Positions 1-9,050 of a stretch of 64,000 bases of DNA are shown here, piece by piece. The DNA comes from Segetibacter aerophilus (lineage in GTDB: Bacteria > Bacteroidota > Bacteroidia > Chitinophagales > Chitinophagaceae): positions 1-64,000 of the forward strand of contig NZ_BJYT01000018.1 of NCBI RefSeq assembly GCF_007991655.1, written 5' to 3'. The stretch's first letter is position 1, and each line of letters opens with the position of its first letter. Both the position numbers and the translations under genes were made by a program. The notes beneath the pieces were generated by a model that saw only the letters and a program-made list of their open reading frames with translations, made no database searches and had not been told where the DNA came from.

Positions 1-2501
1 CATTGGCTTATAGGAGTAGTAGCCACATTAGTGCTTTTGTTAAGTAGAATAACAGATGAAAACGCATTTAACGAAATTGAACCGCTATATACAGTGTTCT
101 TTACGTCAATAAAATTAGTGTTTAATGCAAAGCTATTTGTAGTGACGGCAGGATTATAAGTTAATCTAACGGAGTCTTCGACATTTGTATTCGTTACGTT
201 AGCATTTAAGAGTTGAATGTTATCAATATAAACAGGAGTTGTTTGCTCTGGTACATCAATACCTATACTTGCATTGGCCTCACTTTCCAGAGGCACAAAC
301 AGAAACTCTACCTCAGATCGAGAGCTGCTTATTTTGGTTAACTTTCGATCAGTAAGGTCTGTATATGGCGATAAACTTTTCCTCAAGTACACATCGAGCA
401 TCTTGTTTTCATCTGATCCCTGTAAACTGAAACGTAAAACATATGCTTTGTTAGCGGTAACTGCACCTACGTTAATAATAACAGTTCCCTTATTGTTGTT
501 ACCAGCCACATTTGAAAAAGATAGTTGTAATGTACCCCCATCAAGAGCACCATTATTCCACCGGTTTGTAAAGTTACTAGCAGGCGAATAAGAATATAAA
601 CCACCAACATCAGCGGAAAATAAACCATTGCTAAATTTATTGCCGCCTATGATTTCATTAATTCTATAGGAGGCAATTTGTTTAGGAGTTTTCTTTGAAT
701 TAGCATCCTTGCCATACATAGCTCTCCATCCTTGTAGATCTACCTGGTTGAATATGTAGTTGCCATTTACGTTTTTTAATGTATTGATAACCGCATTGTC
801 TTCGATTGGTCTGCAATAATAGTTATTATCGAAAGTGCCAAAGTTTGCAAGGTCATCATTCTTAGTTTTATATTCTGCGACAGGTTGCGTTGCGTATAAC
901 GAAAATAATATATTGTCAGTCACAGTATTATTACGTACCGGGCTGTTCGGCGCGATATCATCGTGCTGCATCTCTAACTGTACCTCGTTGTTGTAAATAG
1001 TATTATTCTTTATTACCAGATCTCTGGCATTATGAATGTATAAGCCAAAGCCATTGCAATTCGCAACAGTGTTTGACGAAACGTCAACATTAGTAGCATT
1101 ATCATCTATATAAATACCGTGAGCATACTTCTTACTTTTATCTGCAGTACCTTCAGGAGCGCCAATGCCATTCTCCACAATGTTTCCAATAACCTTTCTA
1201 TCGTTATTTACAGGTGGATTTGATCCGTTGTTCCAGGTATAAATTGCACCGCCATCATCTTTTACAAATGCATAGTTTCTAATATAATTATTCTTTATCG
1301 TTACATTATTTCCACTAAATGTTACAGGAATATAGCCTGTGCTATCAATTACATTTTGTTCGATAAGATTATTATCGCCTGAAATTAATAATGCTTCGTA
1401 GGATCCTGAGTCTCCGTCACCCATGCCAGCATAAATACCGGTTAGGCTAACTTTGTTGTTTATAAAGGTAGTATTCGCGCAAGAAGTTGCGTTAAGAGCA
1501 ATGTTGTTTGTGTGGGTAATGGAGGAATTCCCAATGGTTAGATGGTCCGTATTGTTTGCAGTTATAGCATTACCGCCTGAAAAAAGAACTTCGCAGCTAC
1601 TTATCCTAATATTGCTTGAATTCTTTATAAGAAAAGCATGTGTATTTGCGCCAGTAAAAACAATATTATCAAAAACGATATTGCTCTGTTCTGCTATTGA
1701 TACCAAAACATCAACAGTACTTGCTCGAACATTTTGTAAGGCTGCAACTCCTCCCGTAGTATATATTCCTATTTTTTTCTCTGCTCTATCGTAATACCAC
1801 TCGCCTTCCTGATCTAATGTTTTTACATGATTTTGAATAAAGTAGCCATATCCCTTGTCAGCTAAATAGCCAGATTGAGAAGCGTAGTTGAGCGTATTTC
1901 CAGAATGATTCGTTATTCTATTTCTATCTAAAACCCAGCGGTTTTTTCTAATTACAACATCTCCACCGGTAAAATTAAGGCCAGACATTTTACTATCACT
2001 AATGGCAGTGTTTCCTGTAGCATTTTCGTAGTATAGAAACCCTTGTTCCGAAGAATTAACAAAATTAGGAAATCGTCCAATCCTTTTTGCTGTTCCATTA
2101 ATTAAAAGTGTATTGATAGAAGAACTAAAAAAGGGATGGGTAGTCTCCCAAATATTTTGACCTGCAGGTGCCCAACCAGAAGGAACGCTAAAGCCTGTAA
2201 TGACTGGCTTATTACCACTGCCGTAAGCGCCAAAAGAAATAGGTGAAGAAGAATTGCCTGATTTTTGAATGATTATAGAACCATAAAAAGTATCCCCTCT
2301 TTTGAAAAAAATCATATCACCGGCAACAAGGACGGGAAGGATTGAATTAAGTTTTTCTAATGACTTCCATGGAGTTTCCTGTTTTTGAGCCTCGGTTGTT
2401 GTTCTGGCATCCGATCCTAAGGTGGAAGAGAAGTAATAACTATTGGAACGGGATGTGAAGGAGATAAGCAGGTAAGCTGCTACTATTAAAAAATGTTTCA
2501 C
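1..2501 (-). CDS. Secreted right-handed parallel beta-helix repeat protein, C-terminus cut by the window
   Basis: The minus frame is open from a GTG at 2501 (a TAG lies six codons further upstream, with no ATG between) to the window edge, about 833 codons. The N-terminus reads as a signal peptide (VKHFLIVAAYLLISFTSRS). It is followed by a domain with GGDVVIRKNRWVLDRN and GYFIQNHVKTLDQEGEWYYD, then many Asn-rich short strands typical of beta-helix (pectin-lyase-like) proteins, and a beta-sandwich-like segment resembling a carbohydrate-binding domain. The same blocks recur in the protein at 31485-34319, so the two are paralogues. The family contains polysaccharide lyases, epimerases and hydrolases; a role on the extracellular polymer is inferred from location. 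The missing C-terminus probably carries a T9SS sorting signal, as in the paralogue. Confidence 0.85.
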   Translation of the reverse strand, partial: MKHFLIVAAYLLISFTSRSNSYYFSSTLGSDARTTTEAQKQETPWKSLEKLNSILPVLVAGDMIFFKRGDTFYGSIIIQKSGNSSSPISFGAYGSGNKPVITGFSVPSGWAPAGQNIWETTHPFFSSSINTLLINGTAKRIGRFPNFVNSSEQGFLYYENATGNTAISDSKMSGLNFTGGDVVIRKNRWVLDRNRITNHSGNTLNYASQSGYLADKGYGYFIQNHVKTLDQEGEWYYDRAEKKIGIYTTGGVAALQNVRASTVDVLVSIAEQSNIVFDNIVFTGANTHAFLIKNSSNIRISSCEVLFSGGNAITANNTDHLTIGNSSITHTNNIALNATSCANTTFINNKVSLTGIYAGMGDGDSGSYEALLISGDNNLIEQNVIDSTGYIPVTFSGNNVTIKNNYIRNYAFVKDDGGAIYTWNNGSNPPVNNDRKVIGNIVENGIGAPEGTADKSKKYAHGIYIDDNATNVDVSSNTVANCNGFGLYIHNARDLVIKNNTIYNNEVQLEMQHDDIAPNSPVRNNTVTDNILFSLYATQPVAEYKTKNDDLANFGTFDNNYYCRPIEDNAVINTLKNVNGNYIFNQVDLQGWRAMYGKDANSKKTPKQIASYRINEIIGGNKFSNGLFSADVGGLYSYSPASNFTNRWNNGALDGGTLQLSFSNVAGNNNKGTVIINVGAVTANKAYVLRFSLQGSDENKMLDVYLRKSLSPYTDLTDRKLTKISSSRSEVEFLFVPLESEANASIGIDVPEQTTPVYIDNIQLLNANVTNTNVEDSVRLTYNPAVTTNSFALNTNFIDVKNTVYSGSISLNAFSSVILLNKSTNVATTPISQ

Positions 2502-2656
2502 TGTTACGGTTTTGCTTTGCTAGTATTTAGTATAGAAACACTAATAACATGCAAATAACCCGATTTATTGCATTTTAACTTATTTTACCTGATTTGTCCA
2601 GGAAAATAATCGCCGACCTTGGTCCTACCACTTTAATTTTGAGTACACCTTAAAAA

Positions 2657-3511
2657 TTACATTTCTCCAATAGTTAAGGTCAAACATAGCCCGTTAAATC
2701 CCACATGTATACCTTCAACATTGCCAGATATTATTTCTCGCCCACTTATTATAAAACCCCTTTGTTGTAGATAACCTCCAATTTTAAAACCATTATCAAC
2801 ATTGCTGCTTCTTGTTTTCTTAATAGTAATGCAATTAGTATTGTAGTTATTTTTTAATTTTTCTGACTTGATTGCAACGTATATTCTATCTAATTCTTCT
2901 GATTCAAAAGGTTTAATATATTTCGCTTTTAAAGTCTTTTTGCTAAAAGCCGTTTGTATTTTTTCGACTTTTTCCTCTTGTTTTATTATAGTCTCGCTAG
3001 GCTTATTGTCCAGCGAATCTTTCAACTTTTCTTTTTGAGGCAGGTTTTGCTTTAAAACATAAAGTGTGTCCTTAGCTATTTCTTGGATTGCTTGAAATTT
3101 CCCTTTGCTACCAGACCCAAAAAGAGTACTCTTGCTTCCAAGCCACAGAAAAATAAGCAGACCAGTAAGTACTGTGATAGATACTAAAATTGCTACTTTT
3201 TTTCTTCTGGCAGTTGCTTTTTCAAAGTGTTTTCTTTTCTGTTGCCTGTTAAATTCATCTTCAATTCTTTGTTGAGTAAAAAGATCAAAAGCGTCAGAAT
3301 AGTTAGTGAGAAGTAAATCATATTCCGATTTCTTATCCTTATCCGTCAGAATTTGTTTCGCTTCTGTAATTTGCTCGAAAAGAGAATTAAAAAAAGGATC
3401 ATCAAGGTTTTTGTCTGGATGAAATTTTTGTGCAAGCTTTTTATATGCGTCATTTATTTGTTCGGCAGAGGCGTTTTCTTGTAGTCCAAGAAGATGATAG
3501 TAATTATTCAT
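2657..3511 (-). CDS. Membrane-anchored J-domain (DnaJ-like) protein
   Basis: 284 residues. The first ~70 residues form a J-domain (YYHLLGLQENASAEQI, with the HPD tripeptide at 31-33), which in this family stimulates the ATPase of an Hsp70 partner. A basic linker (RKKRKHFEKATARRKK-like) precedes one hydrophobic segment at about residues 107-127, and the remaining ~155 residues are charged and not recognised. This layout predicts a cytoplasmic J-domain with a C-terminal domain across the membrane. No zinc-finger or DnaJ C-terminal domain is present, so it is not canonical DnaJ. It has no adjacent dnaK; its client is unknown. Confidence 0.8.
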   Translation of the reverse strand: MNNYYHLLGLQENASAEQINDAYKKLAQKFHPDKNLDDPFFNSLFEQITEAKQILTDKDKKSEYDLLLTNYSDAFDLFTQQRIEDEFNRQQKRKHFEKATARRKKVAILVSITVLTGLLIFLWLGSKSTLFGSGSKGKFQAIQEIAKDTLYVLKQNLPQKEKLKDSLDNKPSETIIKQEEKVEKIQTAFSKKTLKAKYIKPFESEELDRIYVAIKSEKLKNNYNTNCITIKKTRSSNVDNGFKIGGYLQQRGFIISGREIISGNVEGIHVGFNGLCLTLTIGEM

Positions 3512-3771
3512 GGCAGCATAAACTTCAGCAGAAGTGTAATTATAACTAAAAATGTAACAAAATGGGAAATCGCTTAATCTAGAAAACGATGGTTTTCAAT
3601 TTGAGTTGAAATTTTTACTCCCTTTAATAAATAGTATTACCCGAGTTTTACAACTTACTGTAGATAGAAAACTTTTGGGAGCTCAAGGTTGCACGTTCCC
3701 CTAAAAAGACTGCTAATTAGCAAATGATACCTTCCGAACTGAAGCAAGTGAAGTAGACCTTGAAGCGAGAG

Positions 3772-4077
3772 CTAATGTGATATCTTAATCTGCTTGATTG
3801 ATGATATCAAAGTCCGAAGAAGAATAAATGCATTATTTACAACTATAAATAATAGAACATTTACCAGTAATAGTCCAATAAATGCCCACCATACGGTAGC
3901 ATAGCTGTAAAAAATCAAAAAGAAAAAACCTGCCACGCATCCGAGATCCGCAATTCTTATTAAAGAGCTTGTCCTAGCTGACCCTGTGGTTGATCCAATG
4001 TACTTTATCAAATACTCAATGTTTAACATGACGAAATAAAAAGTCAAACTGTATTTTGAAAAGAGTAAACCCAACAT
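3772..4077 (-). CDS. Small hypothetical membrane protein
   Basis: 101 residues with two clear hydrophobic stretches (around LGCVAGFFFLIFYSYA and WWAFIGLLLVNVLLFIVV) and a basic C-terminal tail. No family is recognised. An in-frame ATG at 4029 would give an 85-residue product starting MLNIEYLIKYIG and is an equally plausible start. It is isolated between the J-domain gene and the divergent TPR gene. Strong hydrophobic patterning supports it being real, but no homology was available to confirm it. Confidence 0.45.
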   Translation of the reverse strand: MLGLLFSKYSLTFYFVMLNIEYLIKYIGSTTGSARTSSLIRIADLGCVAGFFFLIFYSYATVWWAFIGLLLVNVLLFIVVNNAFILLRTLISSIKQIKISH

Positions 4078-4301
4078 CTGGAAGTTTTTGGTTAGAACGA
4101 CTAAAAAGTTTGATTATTGCGCTCAAAAGCTTTTCTTTTTTCTTCAATGACACTAGCATTTCTAGAGCGTATAATGTTTCTATATGCAGTAAAAATTTGT
4201 AGTGCACTAACAATTAAATAATTTTATTAGATATACATTGTACACATTATACAAGATTAATTTTTATTTTAAGTCTTGTTTGCAGTTATAAAATTTTTGT
4301 C

Positions 4302-5363
4302 GTGATTAAATATCTTTTACTTATTCAACTACTTTTCATACAACAATTTCTGCTCGCTCAGAATGCAAAGCGAAATTTAAAAAACACTGAAAAAACTTCT
4401 TCTGAAAAGTATGATACTCTACTATCGAAAGCCGAGTTGGCTTTAGAAAATCAGGAGTTGAACAAGGCAAAAGAATACTACAAAAAAGCTTTGGAATTAA
4501 GACCTGGTAATACTTTTCCTAATCAAATGATTATTAGTATTGAAAATAGCATTGCCACTATTGCTGTAAATAAAAAGCGAGATAGGGATTTAGCCAGAAA
4601 GGCAGAAATTAATCGCGCTTTAGACAGTGCAGGAAGAGCAATGGATGAAGGTAAATGGGATGCTTCCCGAGAAATTTATTTATATGTACTCTCGCTAAGC
4701 CCGGTTAAATCCATAGAAGATTTCGCAAACCATAGAATCAATGCCCTTAATACTTCTTTGGGAACTCCCGGTTTGCTAAGAGGCGCTAATACCTCTTCAG
4801 TTACCGAAACTCCAACTAAACAGCTGGAGGCTACTAGACAAACTGCTAGCGCAATGGAAAAAAACTCTTTACCTGATGCTTTAATTGAAGGTGAAGCAGA
4901 AAATACGGATAAAACGATCAATCAAGAACTTACTAAGAAGAGTAAAACCAAAAAAATAAATATGCAGGTGGGCAATGCTTACAAATACCAGGATTTATCA
5001 AAAACGAAGAGTCGAACTGGACAGGAAAAAAATAGAAATGCATCCATCAAAGTTTCTAGTGCCCCAACCGGATCCACAAAATCATTAGACAATCCGAGTA
5101 CACCAGTAGGAATTCCAGAAAAACCGAATGGTAGCTTTAAGACTGGCAGCGTAAAACAAAAGAATGTGGATAAGGGTAAGGGAAATAATTATGGGTTCTT
5201 AATGAATGAGGCGCTAAAGGCAATCAATCTAAAGAAATATGTTACTGCTCGAGCATTGTTTCAGCAAATTCTTACACTTAATTCCCCAAATGTTGAAAAA
5301 AACTCAATAAGGTCAGTAATTAGGTCTATTGACGAGGTATTAGCAAAGGAGGGGAAACATTGA
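4302..5363 (+). CDS. Secreted tetratricopeptide-repeat protein of unknown role
   Basis: 353 residues from a GTG start, with a signal peptide (MIKYLLLIQLLFIQQFLLAQ). Three TPR-like helices pairs are visible: residues ~38-70 (LLSKAELALENQELNKAKEYYKKALELRP), ~105-135 (ALDSAGRAMDEGKWDASREIYLYVLSL) and ~300-335 (NEALKAINLKKYVTARALFQQILTL). The central ~130 residues are polar, low-complexity and rich in Ser, Thr, Asn and Lys, like a linker. TPR proteins scaffold complexes; the position before a polysaccharide locus is suggestive but does not fix a function. Confidence 0.75.
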   Translation: MIKYLLLIQLLFIQQFLLAQNAKRNLKNTEKTSSEKYDTLLSKAELALENQELNKAKEYYKKALELRPGNTFPNQMIISIENSIATIAVNKKRDRDLARKAEINRALDSAGRAMDEGKWDASREIYLYVLSLSPVKSIEDFANHRINALNTSLGTPGLLRGANTSSVTETPTKQLEATRQTASAMEKNSLPDALIEGEAENTDKTINQELTKKSKTKKINMQVGNAYKYQDLSKTKSRTGQEKNRNASIKVSSAPTGSTKSLDNPSTPVGIPEKPNGSFKTGSVKQKNVDKGKGNNYGFLMNEALKAINLKKYVTARALFQQILTLNSPNVEKNSIRSVIRSIDEVLAKEGKH

Positions 5364-6241
5364 CTAATTACTGCTGTTACCTTGGAATTAGACAATTATG
5401 AGCTAGCTAGAGAAAGAGGTCTTTTTATCACAACCCAAATTTAAATTAATGTTCAAAACTTGCCAAGAACCTTAAAAAATCTAACAGGGGTTTAAAAAAC
5501 ATAGAAAATCGTTTCTATTAAAACGCGGACAATAGTCAATTTATTGCATCAGTAAATTAAATACTAAAGATGTCAACGACATCAAAACTCATTAAGAAAC
5601 TTGTAAAACTTTTACTCTACATGGTAGCTTTAGAACAGGGTTAGAAGAAAAGTTCTGATATTTTTTAAAAAGAGCTTCGTAGAAGAAGATAAATAATTTA
5701 ATCGAATTTTAAGTACATTAACACTGCACGAAAAGTTGTGATATAAAAAAGTTAATGATTGTTTTTTATACTCGAAAACCAATTATATTTGGCCTCCCCA
5801 TTTTCTACAAAAACATACTGCTATGTAGAAAAACGTCAATACTTCATTGTTGTCTTTAAAAGTAATGATGGATACTCTCGTCCAATAATTCAGTTTAAAT
5901 CCGAAATACCCTGTTTATTAGGTTTACTCTCTTGCACGATTGTGGATGAGGAAAGCGGAGCTTTTTTATAGTAAGATTAGTTTTTAAAACATATTGAGAA
6001 ATTCTAAACTAGAGAGAGTTCGGCTTTTAATTTCAATCAAATAATAGAACATAATCTTTAATTAATTGTAGAAAGACAAATATTGTGCCACACGTAGTTA
6101 CTGCTACACTTCTTTCAAAAGTGAAACGAGGTATTTAGCTAAAATAAAGTTGAGGGTGATATAGCGGCGACATTAGCCAAAAATCTATAAATAATATTTG
6201 CGCCTTTATATAAATAAAAAAAGGAATTAAAATCTTTTAAA
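5364..6241. other. 878-bp AT-rich intergenic stretch
   Basis: No convincing gene. A 70-codon plus-strand reading from a TTG at 5759 has no recognisable signal or motif. No tRNA or strong terminator was seen. It separates the TPR gene from the main polysaccharide cluster and probably contains the cluster's leading promoter, but no clean TAnnTTTG element was found close to 6242. Confidence 0.5.
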
Positions 6242-7258
6242 ATGGTTAAAGTCGGCTTAATCGGTGCAGGTAAAATGGGGATCTCCCACCTGTCAATACT
6301 TGGTGCGCATCCAGAAGTTGAGGTGGTAGGAGTTAGTGACACTTCCAAAATGGTCCTTGATGTATTTAGAAAGTATTCAAGGTTTCCTGTTTTTGCAGAC
6401 TACGAGGAAATGCTGATGCAGGCAAATCCTGATGCAGTTTTTATCTCTGTTCCAACAAAGTTGCACTCTACTATGGCACAAAAAGTAATGCAAAAGGGAA
6501 AACACGTTTTTTCTGAAAAACCGCTATGCCTAACGGATGAAGAAGGGCAACGCTTAGTGGCTTTAGCTGAAGAGAAGAAATTAATAAACCAGGTAGGCTA
6601 CCATAACAAGTTTATTGGCACTTTTCAGGAAGTTAAACGGATAGTAGATGGAGGCTATTTAGGAGAGGTTTTTCATTTCGTTGGTGAGGCTTATGGCCCC
6701 GTAGTTGTTCGTCCTCAAAAAGAAAACTGGAGATCAAAGCCTGGAGAAGGGGGCGGTTGCCTTCTTGACTATGCATCCCACGTAATTGATTTGATTAACC
6801 ATATTTTGGGTCCTGTAACGAAAGTGCATGGTACTATCATGAAGTCGTTTTATTCAAAAAGCGTGGAAGATTCAGTTTTTTCGCTACTAGAAATATCGCC
6901 CAAGGTTTCGGGTATGTTATCTGTAAATTGGAGTGACGACACTTATCGAAAAATGTCTACCTCGATCACCATTATTGGAAGTAAAGGAAAAATAATTTGT
7001 GACGCGAACGAGTTGAAGCTATATTTCAAAACACGCGACTGTCCCGAAACTTATACAAAGGGATGGAATGTAAAATATGTTACGAACTTTACTGATAATG
7101 TTAACTTCTATTTAAGAGGCGAAGAATACTCAGCGCAGGTAGATTATTTTATTAAAGCTGTGCAGGGTCAATCTCCTAATAATGTTAATACGTTTCATTC
7201 AGCCTGGCATACAGACAGAGTAATTTCGTTAATAAAAAATAGTGTAAACAGAAATTGA
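6242..7258 (+). CDS. Gfo/Idh/MocA-family NAD(P)-dependent oxidoreductase
   Basis: 338 residues. The N-terminal Rossmann fold is shown by GLIGAGKMG (residues ~5-13) and the family hallmark EKP in KHVFSEKPLCL (~95). The C-terminal half has the typical beta-sheet domain with GGGCLLDYASHVIDLINH, where the conserved Asp/His pair sits. Such enzymes oxidise or reduce sugar hydroxyls, often on UDP-sugars (WbpB/WlbA act on UDP-GlcNAc-uronic acid at C3). It is the first gene of the cluster and lies 21 bp before the next gene, with which it probably works. The exact substrate is unknown. Confidence 0.88.
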   Translation: MVKVGLIGAGKMGISHLSILGAHPEVEVVGVSDTSKMVLDVFRKYSRFPVFADYEEMLMQANPDAVFISVPTKLHSTMAQKVMQKGKHVFSEKPLCLTDEEGQRLVALAEEKKLINQVGYHNKFIGTFQEVKRIVDGGYLGEVFHFVGEAYGPVVVRPQKENWRSKPGEGGGCLLDYASHVIDLINHILGPVTKVHGTIMKSFYSKSVEDSVFSLLEISPKVSGMLSVNWSDDTYRKMSTSITIIGSKGKIICDANELKLYFKTRDCPETYTKGWNVKYVTNFTDNVNFYLRGEEYSAQVDYFIKAVQGQSPNNVNTFHSAWHTDRVISLIKNSVNRN

Positions 7259-7279
7259 CGTTATAAATAGATAATTGTT

Positions 7280-8167
7280 ATGGAAAGGATACTTTTTGGC
7301 GACAACCAGTTTTTCGCCGTTAACCATATTTCAGATGAGAAATCAAGAGCTCAGTCTATAAGATTTCAGGATGACAAAGCAATATTAAAAACGCTTGATC
7401 ATGCGATAGGGGCAGGAGTTACAACCTTTATGTGTACAACTCATGATCGTATCGCAAATATCTGCGAACATGTTAGAAATCATCCCGGAAGATATACTGA
7501 TTTTAAAATGTTTCCTTGTATGCCTTATGCTCATAAATATGCAAATGCAGTGACTGAATTAGGAATATTAGGGGCATTACAAGAATACGTGCCGGGAAAC
7601 TTTTTGGGGTCTCTTTATAAAGGAGGGCGTGCATTTCTCTCGAAAGACTACCTCTCAATAATGGAATTGCTGGTAGATTCGGAGATGAAAATGTTTAAAG
7701 GAATAAATACGCCGGTAATTTTTCTTCAAAATATTATAACCGACCTATTATTGGGACTAGGTATGATTGAAGTGCTAAAAAGTTTTTACTTGTATGTTCA
7801 AAAGAAATACAATGCAGAAGGTGGCTTTATTACTATGAATCTACCAAAATTACTAAACGAGCTGGAAGGAGTTGGTATTGAAAATCCAGTCATTTGCACT
7901 TCAATTAATAAAATTGGCTTTAGAATGTCAGGGGGAATCAAGGCCTACGAAGAAATACTTGCAACCCGCAAAGTCAGGGTAATAGCTATGCAGGTATTAG
8001 CTTCTGGGGCAATACCACCTAATGATGCAATCAAATATGTTTGTAATCTACCTAATATCGAATCTATTTTGTTTGGAGCTTCTTCTAAAGCTAACATTCA
8101 GGAAACCGTATCTCTTATACACAAAAACGATGTTTCGTCTTCAGCAGAAAAGATTGCAACGGTATGA
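7280..8167 (+). CDS. Predicted TIM-barrel (aldo/keto-reductase-like) protein
   Basis: 295 residues, soluble, no signal peptide. The C-terminal part (VRVIAMQVLASGAIPPNDAIKYVCNL then SILFGASSKANIQETVSLI) matches the end strands and helices of the aldo/keto reductase barrel, while the N-terminus (AILKTLDHAIGAGVTTFMCTTHDRI) fits the first strands. The usual Asp-Tyr-Lys-His catalytic tetrad is not obvious, so reductase activity should not be assumed. It follows the Gfo/Idh/MocA gene after 21 bp, and the two may act consecutively on a nucleotide-sugar precursor. Confidence 0.6.
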   Translation: MERILFGDNQFFAVNHISDEKSRAQSIRFQDDKAILKTLDHAIGAGVTTFMCTTHDRIANICEHVRNHPGRYTDFKMFPCMPYAHKYANAVTELGILGALQEYVPGNFLGSLYKGGRAFLSKDYLSIMELLVDSEMKMFKGINTPVIFLQNIITDLLLGLGMIEVLKSFYLYVQKKYNAEGGFITMNLPKLLNELEGVGIENPVICTSINKIGFRMSGGIKAYEEILATRKVRVIAMQVLASGAIPPNDAIKYVCNLPNIESILFGASSKANIQETVSLIHKNDVSSSAEKIATV

Positions 8168-8255
8168 TGTCGAGCTGAAATAGTATTAACGGTGGGAGGT
8201 TTTAAATTAAACCAATTAACAATCCTTGCTTGCACTTAAAGAACGTAACTAATTT

Positions 8256-9044
8256 ATGAATTTTAAAGCAATTTCCAAACTTGCTCCTGTGCTCAGTATT
8301 TTAATTTTTAATCTTTCTTGCATTGACATTAAAAAAGCTGTCTATTTTAATGATACTTATAGAGCAGAAATAGCAGCTCCACCTGTGGACTTAGAGCCTG
8401 TTATTCAAAAAAGCGATTTGCTTAGCATTTCTGTTATGAGTTTACTTCCTGCGGCAACAGAAATTTTCAATATTCCTAATGAAAATAAAATTACTTCAAG
8501 TACTTCAACGGGTACTAACAGTAACGCTGCGGGTTATCTCGTTGACAAAGACGGCTATATATTTTTCCCGATTCTGGGAAACATAAAGGCGGCAGGGCTG
8601 ACCAAAAAAGAACTAAGAGAAAACATAGTCAAAAGTTTAGTTGATAAGAAACTTTTACTTGAGCCAAACATTACTATAAGATATCTTAATTTCAAGGTAA
8701 CTGTGCTAGGAGAAGTAGGACATCCTACGGTAGTAAATGTGCAAAATGAAAAGATTACTTTGTTGGAGGCACTTGGTTTGGCTGGTGACGTTACCATATC
8801 CGGGAGAAGAGACAACGTAAGAGTGATCAGGGATGAAGGAGTAAAAAAGATAGTAACAAGCCTTAATTTAAATAGCTCGGAACTTTTCACGTCGCCTTAT
8901 TATTATTTGAAGTCCAATGACATTGTCTACGTAGAGCCAAATAGATCAAAAGTTGCGTCTACTAGCCGTACAACTTTATTGCTGCCTGTAATTTTTAGTG
9001 CGCTTTCAGTTGTTATCATCTCAGTTGACAGACTATTAAGATAA
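8256..9044 (+). CDS. Polysaccharide export outer-membrane lipoprotein (Wza type)
   Basis: 262 residues. A lipoprotein signal ends at the lipobox IFNLSC (Cys22). A poly-export domain follows (VIQKSDLLSISVMSL ... AAGYLVDKDGYIFFPILGNIKAAGLTKKELRENI), then an SLBB-type domain (ITIRYLNFKVTVLGEVGHPTVVNVQNEKITLLEALGLAGDVT). The C-terminus has one hydrophobic helix (TTLLLPVIFSALSVVIISV), as in many Bacteroidota homologues. The protein forms the outer-membrane channel for polymer export. The next gene, the tyrosine kinase co-polymerase, starts 6 bp downstream. Confidence 0.93.
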   Translation: MNFKAISKLAPVLSILIFNLSCIDIKKAVYFNDTYRAEIAAPPVDLEPVIQKSDLLSISVMSLLPAATEIFNIPNENKITSSTSTGTNSNAAGYLVDKDGYIFFPILGNIKAAGLTKKELRENIVKSLVDKKLLLEPNITIRYLNFKVTVLGEVGHPTVVNVQNEKITLLEALGLAGDVTISGRRDNVRVIRDEGVKKIVTSLNLNSSELFTSPYYYLKSNDIVYVEPNRSKVASTSRTTLLLPVIFSALSVVIISVDRLLR

Positions 9045-9050
9045 AAACGT

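Noticed and set aside
274-1794. Plus-strand open frames inside the left beta-helix gene
   Set aside because: They are antisense to a longer minus-strand frame with a clear protein pattern and lack any recognisable motif.
4016-4213. 65-codon minus-strand frame overlapping the small membrane protein
   Set aside because: Overlaps the better candidate in another frame and has no recognisable feature.
5759-5971. 70-codon plus-strand frame in the intergenic stretch
   Set aside because: TTG start, no signal, motif or patterning; likely chance in AT-rich DNA.
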